A DNA stretch of 36,413 bases from a virus. Numbering within the stretch: position 1 is the first letter of the stretch; the number at the start of each line of letters is the position of its first letter. The position numbers were made by a program, and so were the translations under genes. Positions 1 to 6,896 of this stretch are shown here, piece by piece. The notes under the pieces were generated by a model that had not been told where the DNA came from, searched no databases, and was given only the letters and a program-made list of their open reading frames with translations. The stretch is from IMG/VR virus record IMGVR_UViG_3300020411_001523, positions 1-36,413 of that record. One strand, written 5' to 3'.

Positions 1-66
1 AAAAGTAATTTGCAAGACCACGCATCCTATCTTGAGTGGGTTGAACAATTCCTTGCCCCCGAATAG
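1..66 (+). CDS. 3' end of a gene cut by the window edge
   Basis: Frame 1 is open from the first base and ends in TAG at 64-66, giving the last 21 residues of a protein ending in LEWVEQFLAPE. The next gene starts 6 bp later on the same strand, as expected inside a phage structural operon. The tail is acidic and helical in character. It is too short to assign a function, and a chance open frame of this length cannot be excluded. Confidence 0.5.
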   Translation, partial: KSNLQDHASYLEWVEQFLAPE

Positions 67-72
67 TGAACC

Positions 73-1689
73 ATGCCTCTCAGCCGCAATCAACCTTCGC
101 CAGAACGCCAGAGCGTCCTCTCGTTCGTTTCACCGAGCGTTGCGGACCTGTTGTTCTACGAAACGGTTGATGCAAAGACGGTTGGGGCAGGAACTGGTGT
201 ATCCATATCTTCTGCAACGTGGTCGGCTGCTTCCGTCAGCGTCCCAGCAGGAACCCACAAAGCAGGGTTCACGGTCACTGTAAATACTTCCTCCGCCCAT
301 CAATTTCTAACGGGCGACGTTGTTACCATAGACGGCCTCGGTTCCCGTGAAAATGATTCCGGTTATTTTCGCCCGAGTGGAACTCACGAGATAACAAAGG
401 TTGATGCCGACACGTTCACGTTTTATGTGCGCGAACAACCTGATGCCTCTTCTCCGTTAGACGTAAGCAACAACGCACGAGTTTATCTCGCCCATCCTAG
501 CTACGGCACGGCCCACCCAGACACGGAAAAGTTTCCTCGCCATAAGCTGTGTTATGTCAAGCAAGCCGATGGCGAAGGGTTATATTTTGAATATTACTAC
601 GCCGCCGACCGTCGTCACCAAGACGATTATAATTTTGAGTTTAGTCAGGCTGATTTAGGCGGCAATAAATACGACACGGTCGTTCGGACTTACGTTACCC
701 TTCGATCTGATTTCTCGGATACTGATGCTGAGTATCAAGCGGGTGATGCTATGCCGGACCCCACAAGTCAGTTTGCAGCCGAAAACATAGTGGAATACCA
801 CGACGGCGCGGGGTCCACAACCGACGAAGAAGAAGTTTCCACTGATTACATTCTGATGACGCGCCAGCAAAAGCGCATTGGGGATCAAGAACTGGACAGC
901 CTGTTTGTCGTTGAGCAGCGCGTTTATTTTAGGCGGGTTGATATTGTTAGCCAGAGCTTGGACCCCGCGACTGGGGGTATGTTAAAAACAGTTGTGAAGC
1001 TGGTTCATCGGGGTGAAGACTTCGCGACTCCCCAAGGTAATAGAGAAGCTGGGACCACTGGTTACGAGGCTGAAGCTAATTGGGGGTTGAGCACTGAGGG
1101 TCAAAACTTTGAAACCCAGCAACTCAGCAACGACTGGTGGCAGGTAACTATCCAAGATGTGATCCCCCAAGGGCTAGGCACTGATGATTATGGCTATGGG
1201 ACTGGCGGCAAGAAGCTCCGTGAATATACTACTTGGCAAAATTTCACATGGCCCTCCGTTGTTGATGGGCTGGTGTTTACGACCGCCAATAGAAAAGATG
1301 GGGCCAGCCAGACTGTGGTGACTGTCCGCATGAAAGAAGGGAAGGCGGGACACAGCGGCCCAACCAAGATGACCGTCCGGCAGATATGGAAGAAAACGGC
1401 CATGACGCCCCCTACTCCTACAGTTTTCAAGCCCACCAGTGCGCGGTATAGTGGGGTGCAATACAGTGTGAGTGTCTCCAATGTCTTGTCCCCCGCTATC
1501 ACCCTGACCGACTTTATTGGAACGGAACACCCGACCTACAAGATGGGGGAATATGCGTTCCCCAAGCCTTGGCTTCAGGCGTCCGACCCGACTGACTGGC
1601 CTGCGGGCGCATTTGAAGGGGCCGTATCCCAGAAGCCCTTCCGTGGCGGCTACTTACTGGAAGTGGTTTTAGTTCACCCTCCGGCTTGA
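73..1689 (+). CDS. Putative virion (tail or fibre-type) structural protein, 538 aa
   Basis: The ATG at 73 opens a 538-residue protein rich in Thr, Ser, Gly, Tyr and Val, with alternating beta-type segments throughout. There is no signal peptide, membrane helix or catalytic motif. The N-terminal third has a beta-sandwich feel (many short polar strands such as GDVVTIDGLGS). The C-terminal end (GAFEGAVSQKPFRGGYLLEV) is aromatic and Gly-rich, as in adhesion or tail-surface proteins. It heads a same-strand run of virion-type genes, and the next gene starts 4 bp after its stop. I do not recognise a named family. The structural assignment rests on composition, size and place before the lysis genes. 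A tail fibre, tail-tip or head-decoration role are all possible. Confidence 0.6.
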   Translation: MPLSRNQPSPERQSVLSFVSPSVADLLFYETVDAKTVGAGTGVSISSATWSAASVSVPAGTHKAGFTVTVNTSSAHQFLTGDVVTIDGLGSRENDSGYFRPSGTHEITKVDADTFTFYVREQPDASSPLDVSNNARVYLAHPSYGTAHPDTEKFPRHKLCYVKQADGEGLYFEYYYAADRRHQDDYNFEFSQADLGGNKYDTVVRTYVTLRSDFSDTDAEYQAGDAMPDPTSQFAAENIVEYHDGAGSTTDEEEVSTDYILMTRQQKRIGDQELDSLFVVEQRVYFRRVDIVSQSLDPATGGMLKTVVKLVHRGEDFATPQGNREAGTTGYEAEANWGLSTEGQNFETQQLSNDWWQVTIQDVIPQGLGTDDYGYGTGGKKLREYTTWQNFTWPSVVDGLVFTTANRKDGASQTVVTVRMKEGKAGHSGPTKMTVRQIWKKTAMTPPTPTVFKPTSARYSGVQYSVSVSNVLSPAITLTDFIGTEHPTYKMGEYAFPKPWLQASDPTDWPAGAFEGAVSQKPFRGGYLLEVVLVHPPA

Positions 1690-1693
1690 TAAG

Positions 1694-2449
1694 ATGGCCA
1701 AACTAGAAGACATACCCCCTACCGCCTACCCTGACGGCTCTGTCATTGGCAGTCTCGATGCCAGCGGGAACCGTCCTGAAAATCCTGAGATCCTGCACCG
1801 CCCTCATGCGTTTGCGTTGATGCACGGTGACGGCGGGGCGAAGGTTGCTTACGGGCAGTTGCTTTGGAGGATTGACCAGATCAATATTTACTATGGGTTA
1901 AACGGTGACGGCACTTTGTTAGCGGAGGATATTGATACTGATACATGGCCGTCAGGGACGCAGCAGACCGGACAACCCTTCCCCACGCATGGAGGCGTAT
2001 CCCCCCAAACAAACGCAGCCCACAATCACGGTCGCTCAGGACAAAATGTTGTAGACGGTCTAAACGCAAAAGTCCCTACAATAGACACGGAAGACGGCGC
2101 ATCAATGACTTCGGGGATTAACTTTAACGACAACGACACAAAGTATCACCAACTGGACGGGTATGGTGACGTTTACCTCTATTGGAAAGTTGACCTTGAC
2201 CATGCCGATAAGGTCACCAAGTGCTGGGTGACAGTAGACGGGACGACGGCTCAGTCAGACATACCTGCTGTTGCTATTGGGCATAGCCCCCTTGACAGAC
2301 AGACCACTGGAAACGGCACTATTGAAGTAGGAACATACCGTGTAAAATTAGGGTCTGTGAACGAAGATGCACAAGTGACCCAAGACATATCTAGTGATGT
2401 CCATTGGTCGATCTTCCTCCTTGGTAGAGTGAATGACACTGGCAGCTAA
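1694..2449 (+). CDS. Putative virion structural protein, 251 aa
   Basis: This 251-residue protein begins at ATG 1694, 4 bp after the stop of the preceding gene, with no Shine-Dalgarno sequence. It is polar, acidic, rich in Gly, Asp, Thr and His, and predicted to be mostly beta. It has no membrane segment and no recognisable enzyme motif. A glycine- and histidine-rich middle (around residues 95-115, with NAAHNHGRSG) resembles loops in phage fibre or tail-surface proteins. Its position between two other virion-type genes supports a structural role, but no family is recognised and the exact part of the particle is unknown. The next gene starts inside its last codons (2433), which suggests translational coupling. 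Confidence 0.55.
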   Translation: MAKLEDIPPTAYPDGSVIGSLDASGNRPENPEILHRPHAFALMHGDGGAKVAYGQLLWRIDQINIYYGLNGDGTLLAEDIDTDTWPSGTQQTGQPFPTHGGVSPQTNAAHNHGRSGQNVVDGLNAKVPTIDTEDGASMTSGINFNDNDTKYHQLDGYGDVYLYWKVDLDHADKVTKCWVTVDGTTAQSDIPAVAIGHSPLDRQTTGNGTIEVGTYRVKLGSVNEDAQVTQDISSDVHWSIFLLGRVNDTGS

Positions 2450-2843
2450 ATGCGCGACTGCTTGTTTTGCAAAGGGTATCTTTGAAGAAGCCCCTGTGGG
2501 TTACAGTGGGTTTGAATGGTCTTTGTTTGAATTTAATATCCAAGACTTTTTGAGCCTTTCTAGGTTCTTAGCCAAAGAAGAAAGACCCCACGCGAGAAAT
2601 GCTTTTAATGCAGGACTCCCCTTTTTTCTTCTCCCACACCTAGTCATACAAGACGGAAGGGTTATAGAACACGCTGGCCGACACAGGGCCACGGTCTTGC
2701 TGGATAATGGTTACACAACTATGCCTGTCAGGATTTTTTCCGTTAAAAACAAAGATTTTCCTGACTACATAAAAGCACAGGAAAACGCAAAAGACCCTGA
2801 CTTCACGATCCCCTTCCCCAGCCCCCTGACCCTTGACCCTTAA
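2433..2843 (+). CDS. ParB/sulfiredoxin-fold-like small protein, 136 aa
   Basis: The ATG at 2433 overlaps the previous gene by 17 nt in another frame. The protein contains the run IEHAGRHRATVLLDNGY followed by MPVRIF (residues about 78-102). This closely resembles the GRHRA signature of ParB/Srx-fold domains, where an E/H-x-GRHR segment binds nucleotide and the following helix and strand complete the fold. Family members include ParB CTPases, Srx, and small phage or polyvalent-protein domains, some of them nucleases. Only this core is visible. There is no C-terminal DNA-binding HTH, so it is unlikely to be a partition protein. Its place among virion genes is odd. A packaged or DNA-modifying role is only an inference. 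Confidence 0.6.
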   Translation: MTLAAKCATACFAKGIFEEAPVGYSGFEWSLFEFNIQDFLSLSRFLAKEERPHARNAFNAGLPFFLLPHLVIQDGRVIEHAGRHRATVLLDNGYTTMPVRIFSVKNKDFPDYIKAQENAKDPDFTIPFPSPLTLDP

Positions 2844-2866
2844 CACGAATACTGTTACTGTGGATT

Positions 2867-3910
2867 ATGGCCACATTGACTGTCCAAGGCGTCGAGGATG
2901 CCCTGCTAGATGTATGCGGGTCCAAGGGCGCTAACTCGACCCAGTTCCTGAAGGAGCTGAATCTGGCCCTGCCCAGACTCTACAATATGGGTATGTGGCG
3001 AGATCTCGTTTTTGAGGATGTTGTCACTACGGACGCCAGCACATTTACTATCCCCGACAACGCTGAATCAATTATTTCGGCCCTTGTCGATAGCGACGGG
3101 AGCAGCACCGATTATTCTTTTCCGAGGACTGTTCGCAGTCAATTCCACGACTACCGACTGTTTGGTCGGGATGACGATGCGGGAGAGCATACTCTCGCGT
3201 CTATGGGTATTATTGACGACGGCTACTCAGCCACCGTCGAGGAACCTGTGGATGGGAAGACCTACCAGTTACAGTTAAGAACAATTAACCCCGACACTAA
3301 TTTACCTAATGGGAATACTGAGACGGTCCATGTAACTTATTCTGATGGCACGAACACCTCCGACCCCGATGTTGACGAAGACAACGGAGGCAACAACGGC
3401 GGCAAGTTCACTTGTAATAACGAAGATTCAAGTGATGAATTTCTCACAACAACTGCCAACGACATCACAAGCGTCAGTGAAATAAGGGTTGGACCTCTTG
3501 GCCTATCCCAGCCTCTCCAGTTGTTGTGGGTTGAGACGGGTTCGTCACCTACAGTAACTCGCGTAGCTGCCAGCAGGCTTCAACAGGCTAACCAAGTAAC
3601 CCGCTACCGACGCTACCGGATTGATAACAGGGATGACAAGACTGTTACCCTTCGCCTCCTTTTGAAGCGGAAGTTCCAGAAACTTCTCAGCAGCACAGAC
3701 GTTGTCTACATCTCCAGTCTCAACGCAATCAAACACGCGCTTCTCGGCTCCATTGCTGAAGAGAACGCAGACGTTGAGCGAGCTAACTACCACTGGTCCG
3801 TGTGTCGTGCTTTGCTAGACGAGGAACTGGACGCCCATCGTGGAGCAGCCAAGCCAGTATTTCGTGTTTCCCCTGCCGGAGCAGGCGGAAGCACAATCAA
3901 CATAATGTAA
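2867..3910 (+). CDS. Putative virion protein, possibly head-tail adaptor, 347 aa
   Basis: The ATG at 2867 starts a 347-residue soluble protein. The first 60 residues are helical (LKELNLALPRLYNMGMWRDLVFE). A long polar beta region follows, with a Gly/Asn/Asp-rich loop (DEDNGGNNGGK). The last 70 residues are strongly helical (ALLGSIAEENADVERANYHW), ending in a Gly/Ala-rich tail. Helical ends around a beta core, and a gene directly upstream of the lysis block, are reminiscent of podovirus adaptor or tail-tube proteins. I cannot match it to a named family. No enzyme motif, signal peptide or membrane segment is visible. The start has no Shine-Dalgarno sequence. Confidence 0.5.
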   Translation: MATLTVQGVEDALLDVCGSKGANSTQFLKELNLALPRLYNMGMWRDLVFEDVVTTDASTFTIPDNAESIISALVDSDGSSTDYSFPRTVRSQFHDYRLFGRDDDAGEHTLASMGIIDDGYSATVEEPVDGKTYQLQLRTINPDTNLPNGNTETVHVTYSDGTNTSDPDVDEDNGGNNGGKFTCNNEDSSDEFLTTTANDITSVSEIRVGPLGLSQPLQLLWVETGSSPTVTRVAASRLQQANQVTRYRRYRIDNRDDKTVTLRLLLKRKFQKLLSSTDVVYISSLNAIKHALLGSIAEENADVERANYHWSVCRALLDEELDAHRGAAKPVFRVSPAGAGGSTINIM

Positions 3911-3918
3911 CCCCCACC

Positions 3919-4098
3919 ATGATCCAATACATCACAGAAAACGCAGAGGAACTTCTGCAAATCGCAGCCAGCGTTATCGCGGTGGCATCCCTTATCGCAA
4001 CCATGACTCCGAACGAATCGGACAACAAATGGGTTCAGCGCATTTCAGGCGTCATTAGCTGGCTCGCCCTCAACGTGGGCAAGGCGAAGAGCAAGTGA
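3919..4098 (+). CDS. Small membrane protein, possible holin or lysis accessory, 59 aa
   Basis: I chose ATG 3919, 8 bp after the preceding stop. A longer in-frame extension to 3802 would lie wholly inside the 347-aa gene. The protein has a hydrophobic helix at residues about 12-30 (LLQIAASVIAVASLIATMT), then an amphipathic segment with WVQRISGVISWLALNVG and a Lys-rich C-terminal end. One transmembrane helix with a basic tail, sitting at the start of the lysis cassette, suggests a holin-like or membrane-anchoring role. Small proteins of this layout recur next to phage lysis genes but are usually left unnamed. Its stop overlaps the GTG of the next gene (GTGA). Confidence 0.6.
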   Translation: MIQYITENAEELLQIAASVIAVASLIATMTPNESDNKWVQRISGVISWLALNVGKAKSK

Positions 4099-4313
4099 AG
4101 ACATTCTTTCAACTGCTAACTGCTGCTCTACAGGCTTATGTCGAATTCGTGCGACTGCAACGAGACAGACATCTCGACGCTTTGGAAGATAGGCTTGATG
4201 GCCTTGCTGCCGTTGGTGACGCTCATAGCAAGCTGCTCATCGAGCGCGTCGCTAAACGCATCGACCGCGAACGCAAGCGCCTTATACGATCCACCGACGA
4301 TCACGTTGATTGA
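4095..4313 (+). CDS. Small basic helical protein, possible inner spanin-like partner, 72 aa
   Basis: The GTG at 4095 overlaps the previous stop. The N-terminal 20 residues are moderately hydrophobic and amphipathic (FFQLLTAALQAYVEFV). The rest is highly charged and helical (RDRHLDALEDRLDGL, then a Lys/Arg-rich end). A hydrophobic N-terminus followed by a charged helix is the inner-spanin layout, and a lipoprotein frame overlaps this gene out of register, as in Rz/Rz1 pairs. However, the hydrophobic part is weak for a true transmembrane helix and the length is short for an i-spanin. Similar short basic proteins occur in other phages without known function, so the spanin reading is tentative. 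Confidence 0.5.
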   Translation: MKTFFQLLTAALQAYVEFVRLQRDRHLDALEDRLDGLAAVGDAHSKLLIERVAKRIDRERKRLIRSTDDHVD

Positions 4314-4419
4314 AGGGCAGACCTACCAGTTCAAAGAGGGCGTTCTAGTTGGGCGCAAAGACCACAAGTTTCACAGCGACTACAGTTATCGTCGTGCGGT
4401 TATTATTGGCGAAAAATGA
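4138..4419 (+). CDS. Small lipoprotein overlapping the preceding gene, possible outer spanin, 93 aa
   Basis: This frame lies largely inside the 72-aa gene (176 nt shared) and extends past it. From ATG 4138 the protein has a hydrophobic stretch (KIGLMALLPLVTLIASC) that ends in a good lipobox, with I-A-S before Cys33. A Ser/Ala/Asn-rich linker and a polar C-terminal domain with FKEGVLVGRKDHKFHSDY follow. A second start at ATG 4198 would give a short signal, MALLPLVTLIASC. A lipoprotein overlapping a charged helical protein in the lysis block fits an o-spanin such as Rz1. Unlike Rz1 it is not proline-rich. Its stop overlaps the next start (ATGA). Confidence 0.6.
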   Translation: MSNSCDCNETDISTLWKIGLMALLPLVTLIASCSSSASLNASTANASALYDPPTITLIEGQTYQFKEGVLVGRKDHKFHSDYSYRRAVIIGEK

Positions 4420-4583
4420 TTAACTACTCCAAGGTGCTGGACTCTTTAGTTGGTATGACCGCCCCGATGCTGGGCCTCATCACAAGTATGCAGGAACAAT
4501 TTGAATACTGGCTGCGCGTTGGCTCCCTTATTGTCGGTATTTCTGTTGGCCTCGTATCCCTTTACCGAGTCATTAAAAAATGA
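4416..4583 (+). CDS. Single-pass membrane protein, holin candidate, 55 aa
   Basis: The ATG at 4416 overlaps the previous stop as ATGA, and its own TGA overlaps the endolysin start at 4580. The 55-residue product has one clear transmembrane helix at about residues 34-50 (LRVGSLIVGISVGLVSLY), preceded by a weakly hydrophobic N-terminal half and followed by a short basic tail (RVIKK). One-helix proteins with a basic C-terminus, coupled directly to an endolysin, fit small phage holins such as the T7 class II/III types. The 59-aa protein at 3919 is a rival candidate, and both may act together. Confidence 0.65.
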   Translation: MINYSKVLDSLVGMTAPMLGLITSMQEQFEYWLRVGSLIVGISVGLVSLYRVIKK

Positions 4584-5131
4584 AAGTCGGTCTGGCAGTT
4601 GGACATTCCCGTTTGGGGGACCAAGGAGCTTACACAACGGGCGAGTATGTTCTCTCGGAGTGGGACTTTAATCGCGACATGGTCCGTCGAATTGCTCATG
4701 TTTTAAATGTAGACCACCGGATCTACGATCAATATCCGGCTAAGAGTTATGTCGGAGGAATAAACTATCTGTCCCGCAAGCTAATTGAAGACGACATCGA
4801 CGCCGTCATCGAGCTGCATTTTAACTCCGCCAGTCCGTCGGCTACCGGACACGAATGGCTCTACTGGCGAACCAGCATGGGTGGACAAAAACTTGCGTCC
4901 ATGCTCCGTGATGAAATGGAGAAATCCTACCCCGACATGAAATCTCGCGGTGCAAAACCACGCGGACCCAAACAACGCGGCAGTTATTTTTTACGGAAGG
5001 TGCGCCCTGTAGCCGTTATCGCAGAACCTTTTTTTGGCAGTAACGTAGACGAGTGGAGAATGATTAACAACAATCGCGGGAGGCTCGCGGGTGTCTACGC
5101 CCGTGCGATTAAAAAATTTGCAGAAGGATGA
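4580..5131 (+). CDS. Endolysin: N-acetylmuramoyl-L-alanine amidase (Amidase_3-like), 183 aa
   Basis: The protein fits a zinc amidase that cuts the bond between N-acetylmuramic acid and L-alanine of peptidoglycan. Residues matching the Amidase_3 zinc site are visible: His9 in VGHSRLGDQGA, Glu27 in VLSEWDFN, and His80 in IELHFNSA. Glu149 in IAEPFFGSN matches the catalytic glutamate near the C-terminus. The length (183 aa) equals one catalytic domain. There is no cell-wall-binding domain and no signal peptide, so export needs the holin. It follows the 55-aa holin candidate with a 4-nt overlap (ATGA) and overlaps the next gene by 4 nt, indicating one translation-coupled lysis unit. Confidence 0.85.
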   Translation: MKVGLAVGHSRLGDQGAYTTGEYVLSEWDFNRDMVRRIAHVLNVDHRIYDQYPAKSYVGGINYLSRKLIEDDIDAVIELHFNSASPSATGHEWLYWRTSMGGQKLASMLRDEMEKSYPDMKSRGAKPRGPKQRGSYFLRKVRPVAVIAEPFFGSNVDEWRMINNNRGRLAGVYARAIKKFAEG

Positions 5132-5448
5132 GCGTCCCCAAAAGCATAACAATGGGTGGCGTTCGGGTCCGAATCCGCTTCAGAGATCTAGGAGACGACG
5201 ACTGTTATGGGATGTATTCTCACCGCCGCAAACTAATTGAGATAGACAAAACCCTCAAAGGGAAAGACCTAATCGAGACGATTCGCCATGAGATGGTTCA
5301 CGCGGCGTTAGGCATTTCCGGTCTCGCTTATTGTGAGGCGTATGAAGAAGAAGCCATCGTTCGCTGCATCGACGAAATATTTTTCCCCGCATGGGAGCGG
5401 TTCACAAAAAGATTCCAAGCTAATGCCAAAAAAGAAATCCAGAGTTAA
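5128..5448 (+). CDS. SprT/M78-like zinc metallopeptidase-fold protein, 106 aa
   Basis: The zincin motif is clear: His54-Glu55-x-x-His58 (RHEMVHAALGIS), followed by an acidic patch (YEEEAIVRCIDE, about residues 72-83) that can provide the third ligand. The size and the arrangement of a beta-rich N-terminus and an HExxH helix resemble minimal phage SprT-like or IrrE/ImmA-like domains. These act on proteins, for example at DNA-protein crosslinks or on repressors, but substrates of phage versions are mostly unknown. No signal peptide is present, so it should be cytoplasmic or packaged. It overlaps the endolysin stop by 4 nt and is followed by the small basic-protein cluster. Confidence 0.7.
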   Translation: MSVPKSITMGGVRVRIRFRDLGDDDCYGMYSHRRKLIEIDKTLKGKDLIETIRHEMVHAALGISGLAYCEAYEEEAIVRCIDEIFFPAWERFTKRFQANAKKEIQS

Positions 5449-5602
5449 CGAAGCAGGCAACTACACAAAGCCAACTATGCGTAAGCGGCTCTTTGAACGG
5501 ATTAAAGCCGGATCAAAAGGAGGCCGCAGCGGTCAGTGGTCTGCTCGCAAAGCACAAATGCTCGCCCGTGAATATAAAGCTAAGGGAGGAGGATACCGAT
5601 AA
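5423..5602 (+). CDS. Small basic phage protein, 59 aa
   Basis: I chose ATG 5423, which begins MPKKKSRVNEAGNYTKP. An upstream in-frame start at 5333 would lie deep inside the preceding gene. The product is highly basic, with a Lys/Arg-rich start, the central run YTKPTMRKRLFERIKA, and an ending GQWSARKAQMLA...KGGGYR. I recognise this as a widespread, uncharacterised small family in marine phages (recalled, not searched). No domain of known activity is visible. The charge suggests nucleic-acid contact or a minor virion component, but that is inference. Its stop shares a base with the next ATG (TAATG). Confidence 0.7.
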   Translation: MPKKKSRVNEAGNYTKPTMRKRLFERIKAGSKGGRSGQWSARKAQMLAREYKAKGGGYR

Positions 5603-5847
5603 TGGCTTTGAAGAAGTCGCAGAAGTCCTTGAAAAAGTGGACAAAAGAAGACTGGGGAACCAGCTCTGGTAAGAAGTCTTCCGAAACGGGGGAGCGTTAC
5701 TTACCCCGAGCGGCTAGGAATATGTTGTCTTCCGCGCAAAAAGCAGCGGGTAACCGCAAAAAACGTGCGGCTACGGCAAAGGGAAAACAGCGAGCCAAAT
5801 ACACAGACGCAGAACGACGAGCTTTTTTGAGAGCCTCAAAACGATAA
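5602..5847 (+). CDS. Small basic phage protein with KKWTKEDWGT...SGKKSSETG signature, 81 aa
   Basis: The ATG at 5602 follows GGGAGGAGG about 10 bp upstream, one of the few convincing ribosome binding sites in the window. The protein is very basic (many Lys/Arg, few acids). It carries KKWTKEDWGTSSGKKS, then GERYLPRAARNML and GNRKKRAATAKGKQ. I recognise this as a small family seen in many phages and some giant viruses (possibly DUF5872, from memory). Its function is unknown. Its neighbours are also tiny basic proteins with overlapping or adjoining frames. A role in binding packaged DNA is plausible but unproven. Confidence 0.7.
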   Translation: MALKKSQKSLKKWTKEDWGTSSGKKSSETGERYLPRAARNMLSSAQKAAGNRKKRAATAKGKQRAKYTDAERRAFLRASKR

Positions 5848-5852
5848 TCAAC

Positions 5853-6077
5853 ATGAAGAAAAAAGATTTCAAACCACACAATATGTATCACCCGAAAACG
5901 GGTAAAGCTGTAGCTGCTAAAACCTACGAGCAGCATCTCGCGCTCAAGAAAAAAGGTTATGGGCATTCGGCCCCGAAGAAAAAAGCCACTAAGAAAAAAG
6001 CTGCTAAGAAGAAAGCCGCTAAGAAAGCCGAGTCTTTTACGGAGGCGGTAGAAAGGCGTATGCGCGGTGGCTACTAA
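5853..6077 (+). CDS. Lys/Ala-rich histone-H1-like small protein, 74 aa
   Basis: The N-terminal half (residues 1-40) has a compact motif, KPHNMYHPKTGKAV...YEQHLALKKKGYGHSAP, shared among small phage proteins as I recall them. Residues about 41-60 are a Lys/Ala repeat (KKKATKKKAAKKKAAKKA) like histone H1 or Hc1 tails, followed by a short charged helix. Such tails bind and condense DNA without sequence specificity, so a DNA-compacting role is a reasonable inference. It starts 5 bp after the preceding gene, and its last codons overlap the GTG start of the next gene at 6067. Confidence 0.65.
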   Translation: MKKKDFKPHNMYHPKTGKAVAAKTYEQHLALKKKGYGHSAPKKKATKKKAAKKKAAKKAESFTEAVERRMRGGY

Positions 6078-6360
6078 ACGCTTTAAACGTCTGCCTTCAG
6101 GTAGAATCCAATACCACGGCGAAACTTTCGCTGGTTTCAACAAACCGAAACGCGCTCCTAAAGGAAGCAAGAAAAAGTTTGTGGTCCTCGGCAAGCAAGG
6201 CGACAAAGTTAAAAAGGTATCATACGGGCATCGCGACTATTCTGATTTCCGCAAGCACAAGAACCCCAAGAGACGCGCTAATTTCCGCGCTCGTCATAAT
6301 TGCAAAACCGCCAAAGATAAAACTACAGCTAGGTATTGGGCGTGTAAGCATCTTTGGTGA
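6067..6360 (+). CDS. Small basic phage protein with FRARHNC motif, 97 aa
   Basis: The GTG start at 6067 lies inside the end of the previous gene. The protein is basic and contains KKFVVLGKQGDKVKKVSYGH, then RRANFRARHNC and ARYWACKHLW at the C-terminus. I recognise a family common in marine phages with a conserved ARHNC...ARYWxCK block. Its function is not established. The two conserved Cys and the His could bind a metal, but only C-H-x-C type elements are visible, so this is a guess. It is the fourth basic protein in a row. Its stop overlaps the next start (TGATG). Confidence 0.7.
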   Translation: MATKRFKRLPSGRIQYHGETFAGFNKPKRAPKGSKKKFVVLGKQGDKVKKVSYGHRDYSDFRKHKNPKRRANFRARHNCKTAKDKTTARYWACKHLW

Positions 6361-6896
6361 TGAAGAAAAAACTGCCGCGTCAGTTTTCAAAAGACAAACG
6401 CGGCAAGCTCATAAAGTTCACCCCGAACTCCGAAAATGTAAAACAGGCTTTCGAGAGGAGCCAGAATCTTGGTGTGCTCCCCAATTCGTTCACCCGTGGT
6501 GCGGGCCGCATGACGGGCTTCCTTGGCGAGATAGGCTTCGAGCTTCTTTTTTCTGACGCTAAGTATGTCGGAAATTACAGCCTGACCCACGATTACTTAT
6601 TGGGAAATAGAAAGATCGATGTAAAGTCGAAGACTTGCCACGATAAACCAAAGCCTCATTACACAGCTTCTGTTGTTTGCCCTGAAGGGAAACCCCTTAA
6701 AGCGAGCCATTATTTCTTTGTCCGCGTCCGTAAGGATCTGACTCGCGCTTGGATGTTGGGCTGGATAACTAAAAACCGTTTGCTAGATCAGGGCGAGTTC
6801 AAACGCAAAGGAGAAGAAGACGACTACGGCTTCGCTTACAAAGTGTCTGGCTATCACATCCCTATCTCTGCTCTCCGTTCCCCCATGTCTTTATGA
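6360..6896 (+). CDS. PD-(D/E)XK nuclease-like protein, 178 aa
   Basis: I start it at ATG 6360, which overlaps the previous stop. TTG and GTG codons two steps upstream are possible but weaker. The pattern GEIGFELLF with Glu57, a stretch ending in Asp78, and KIDVKSK with Asp87 and Lys89 fits an E...D-x-K nuclease core on the predicted helix-strand-strand pattern. Many small phage proteins of this type are called restriction-endonuclease-like. Two later segments, HYFFVRVRKDLTRAWMLGW and GYHIPISAL, fit the closing strands. The target is unknown. The gene is convergent with primase-helicase, and their 3' ends overlap by 6 bp. Confidence 0.65.
   Translation: MKKKLPRQFSKDKRGKLIKFTPNSENVKQAFERSQNLGVLPNSFTRGAGRMTGFLGEIGFELLFSDAKYVGNYSLTHDYLLGNRKIDVKSKTCHDKPKPHYTASVVCPEGKPLKASHYFFVRVRKDLTRAWMLGWITKNRLLDQGEFKRKGEEDDYGFAYKVSGYHIPISALRSPMSL

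Noticed and set aside
32-283. Alternative plus-strand frame at the left edge
   Set aside because: It lies inside the 538-aa gene and has no supporting motif. The 538-aa frame is far longer.
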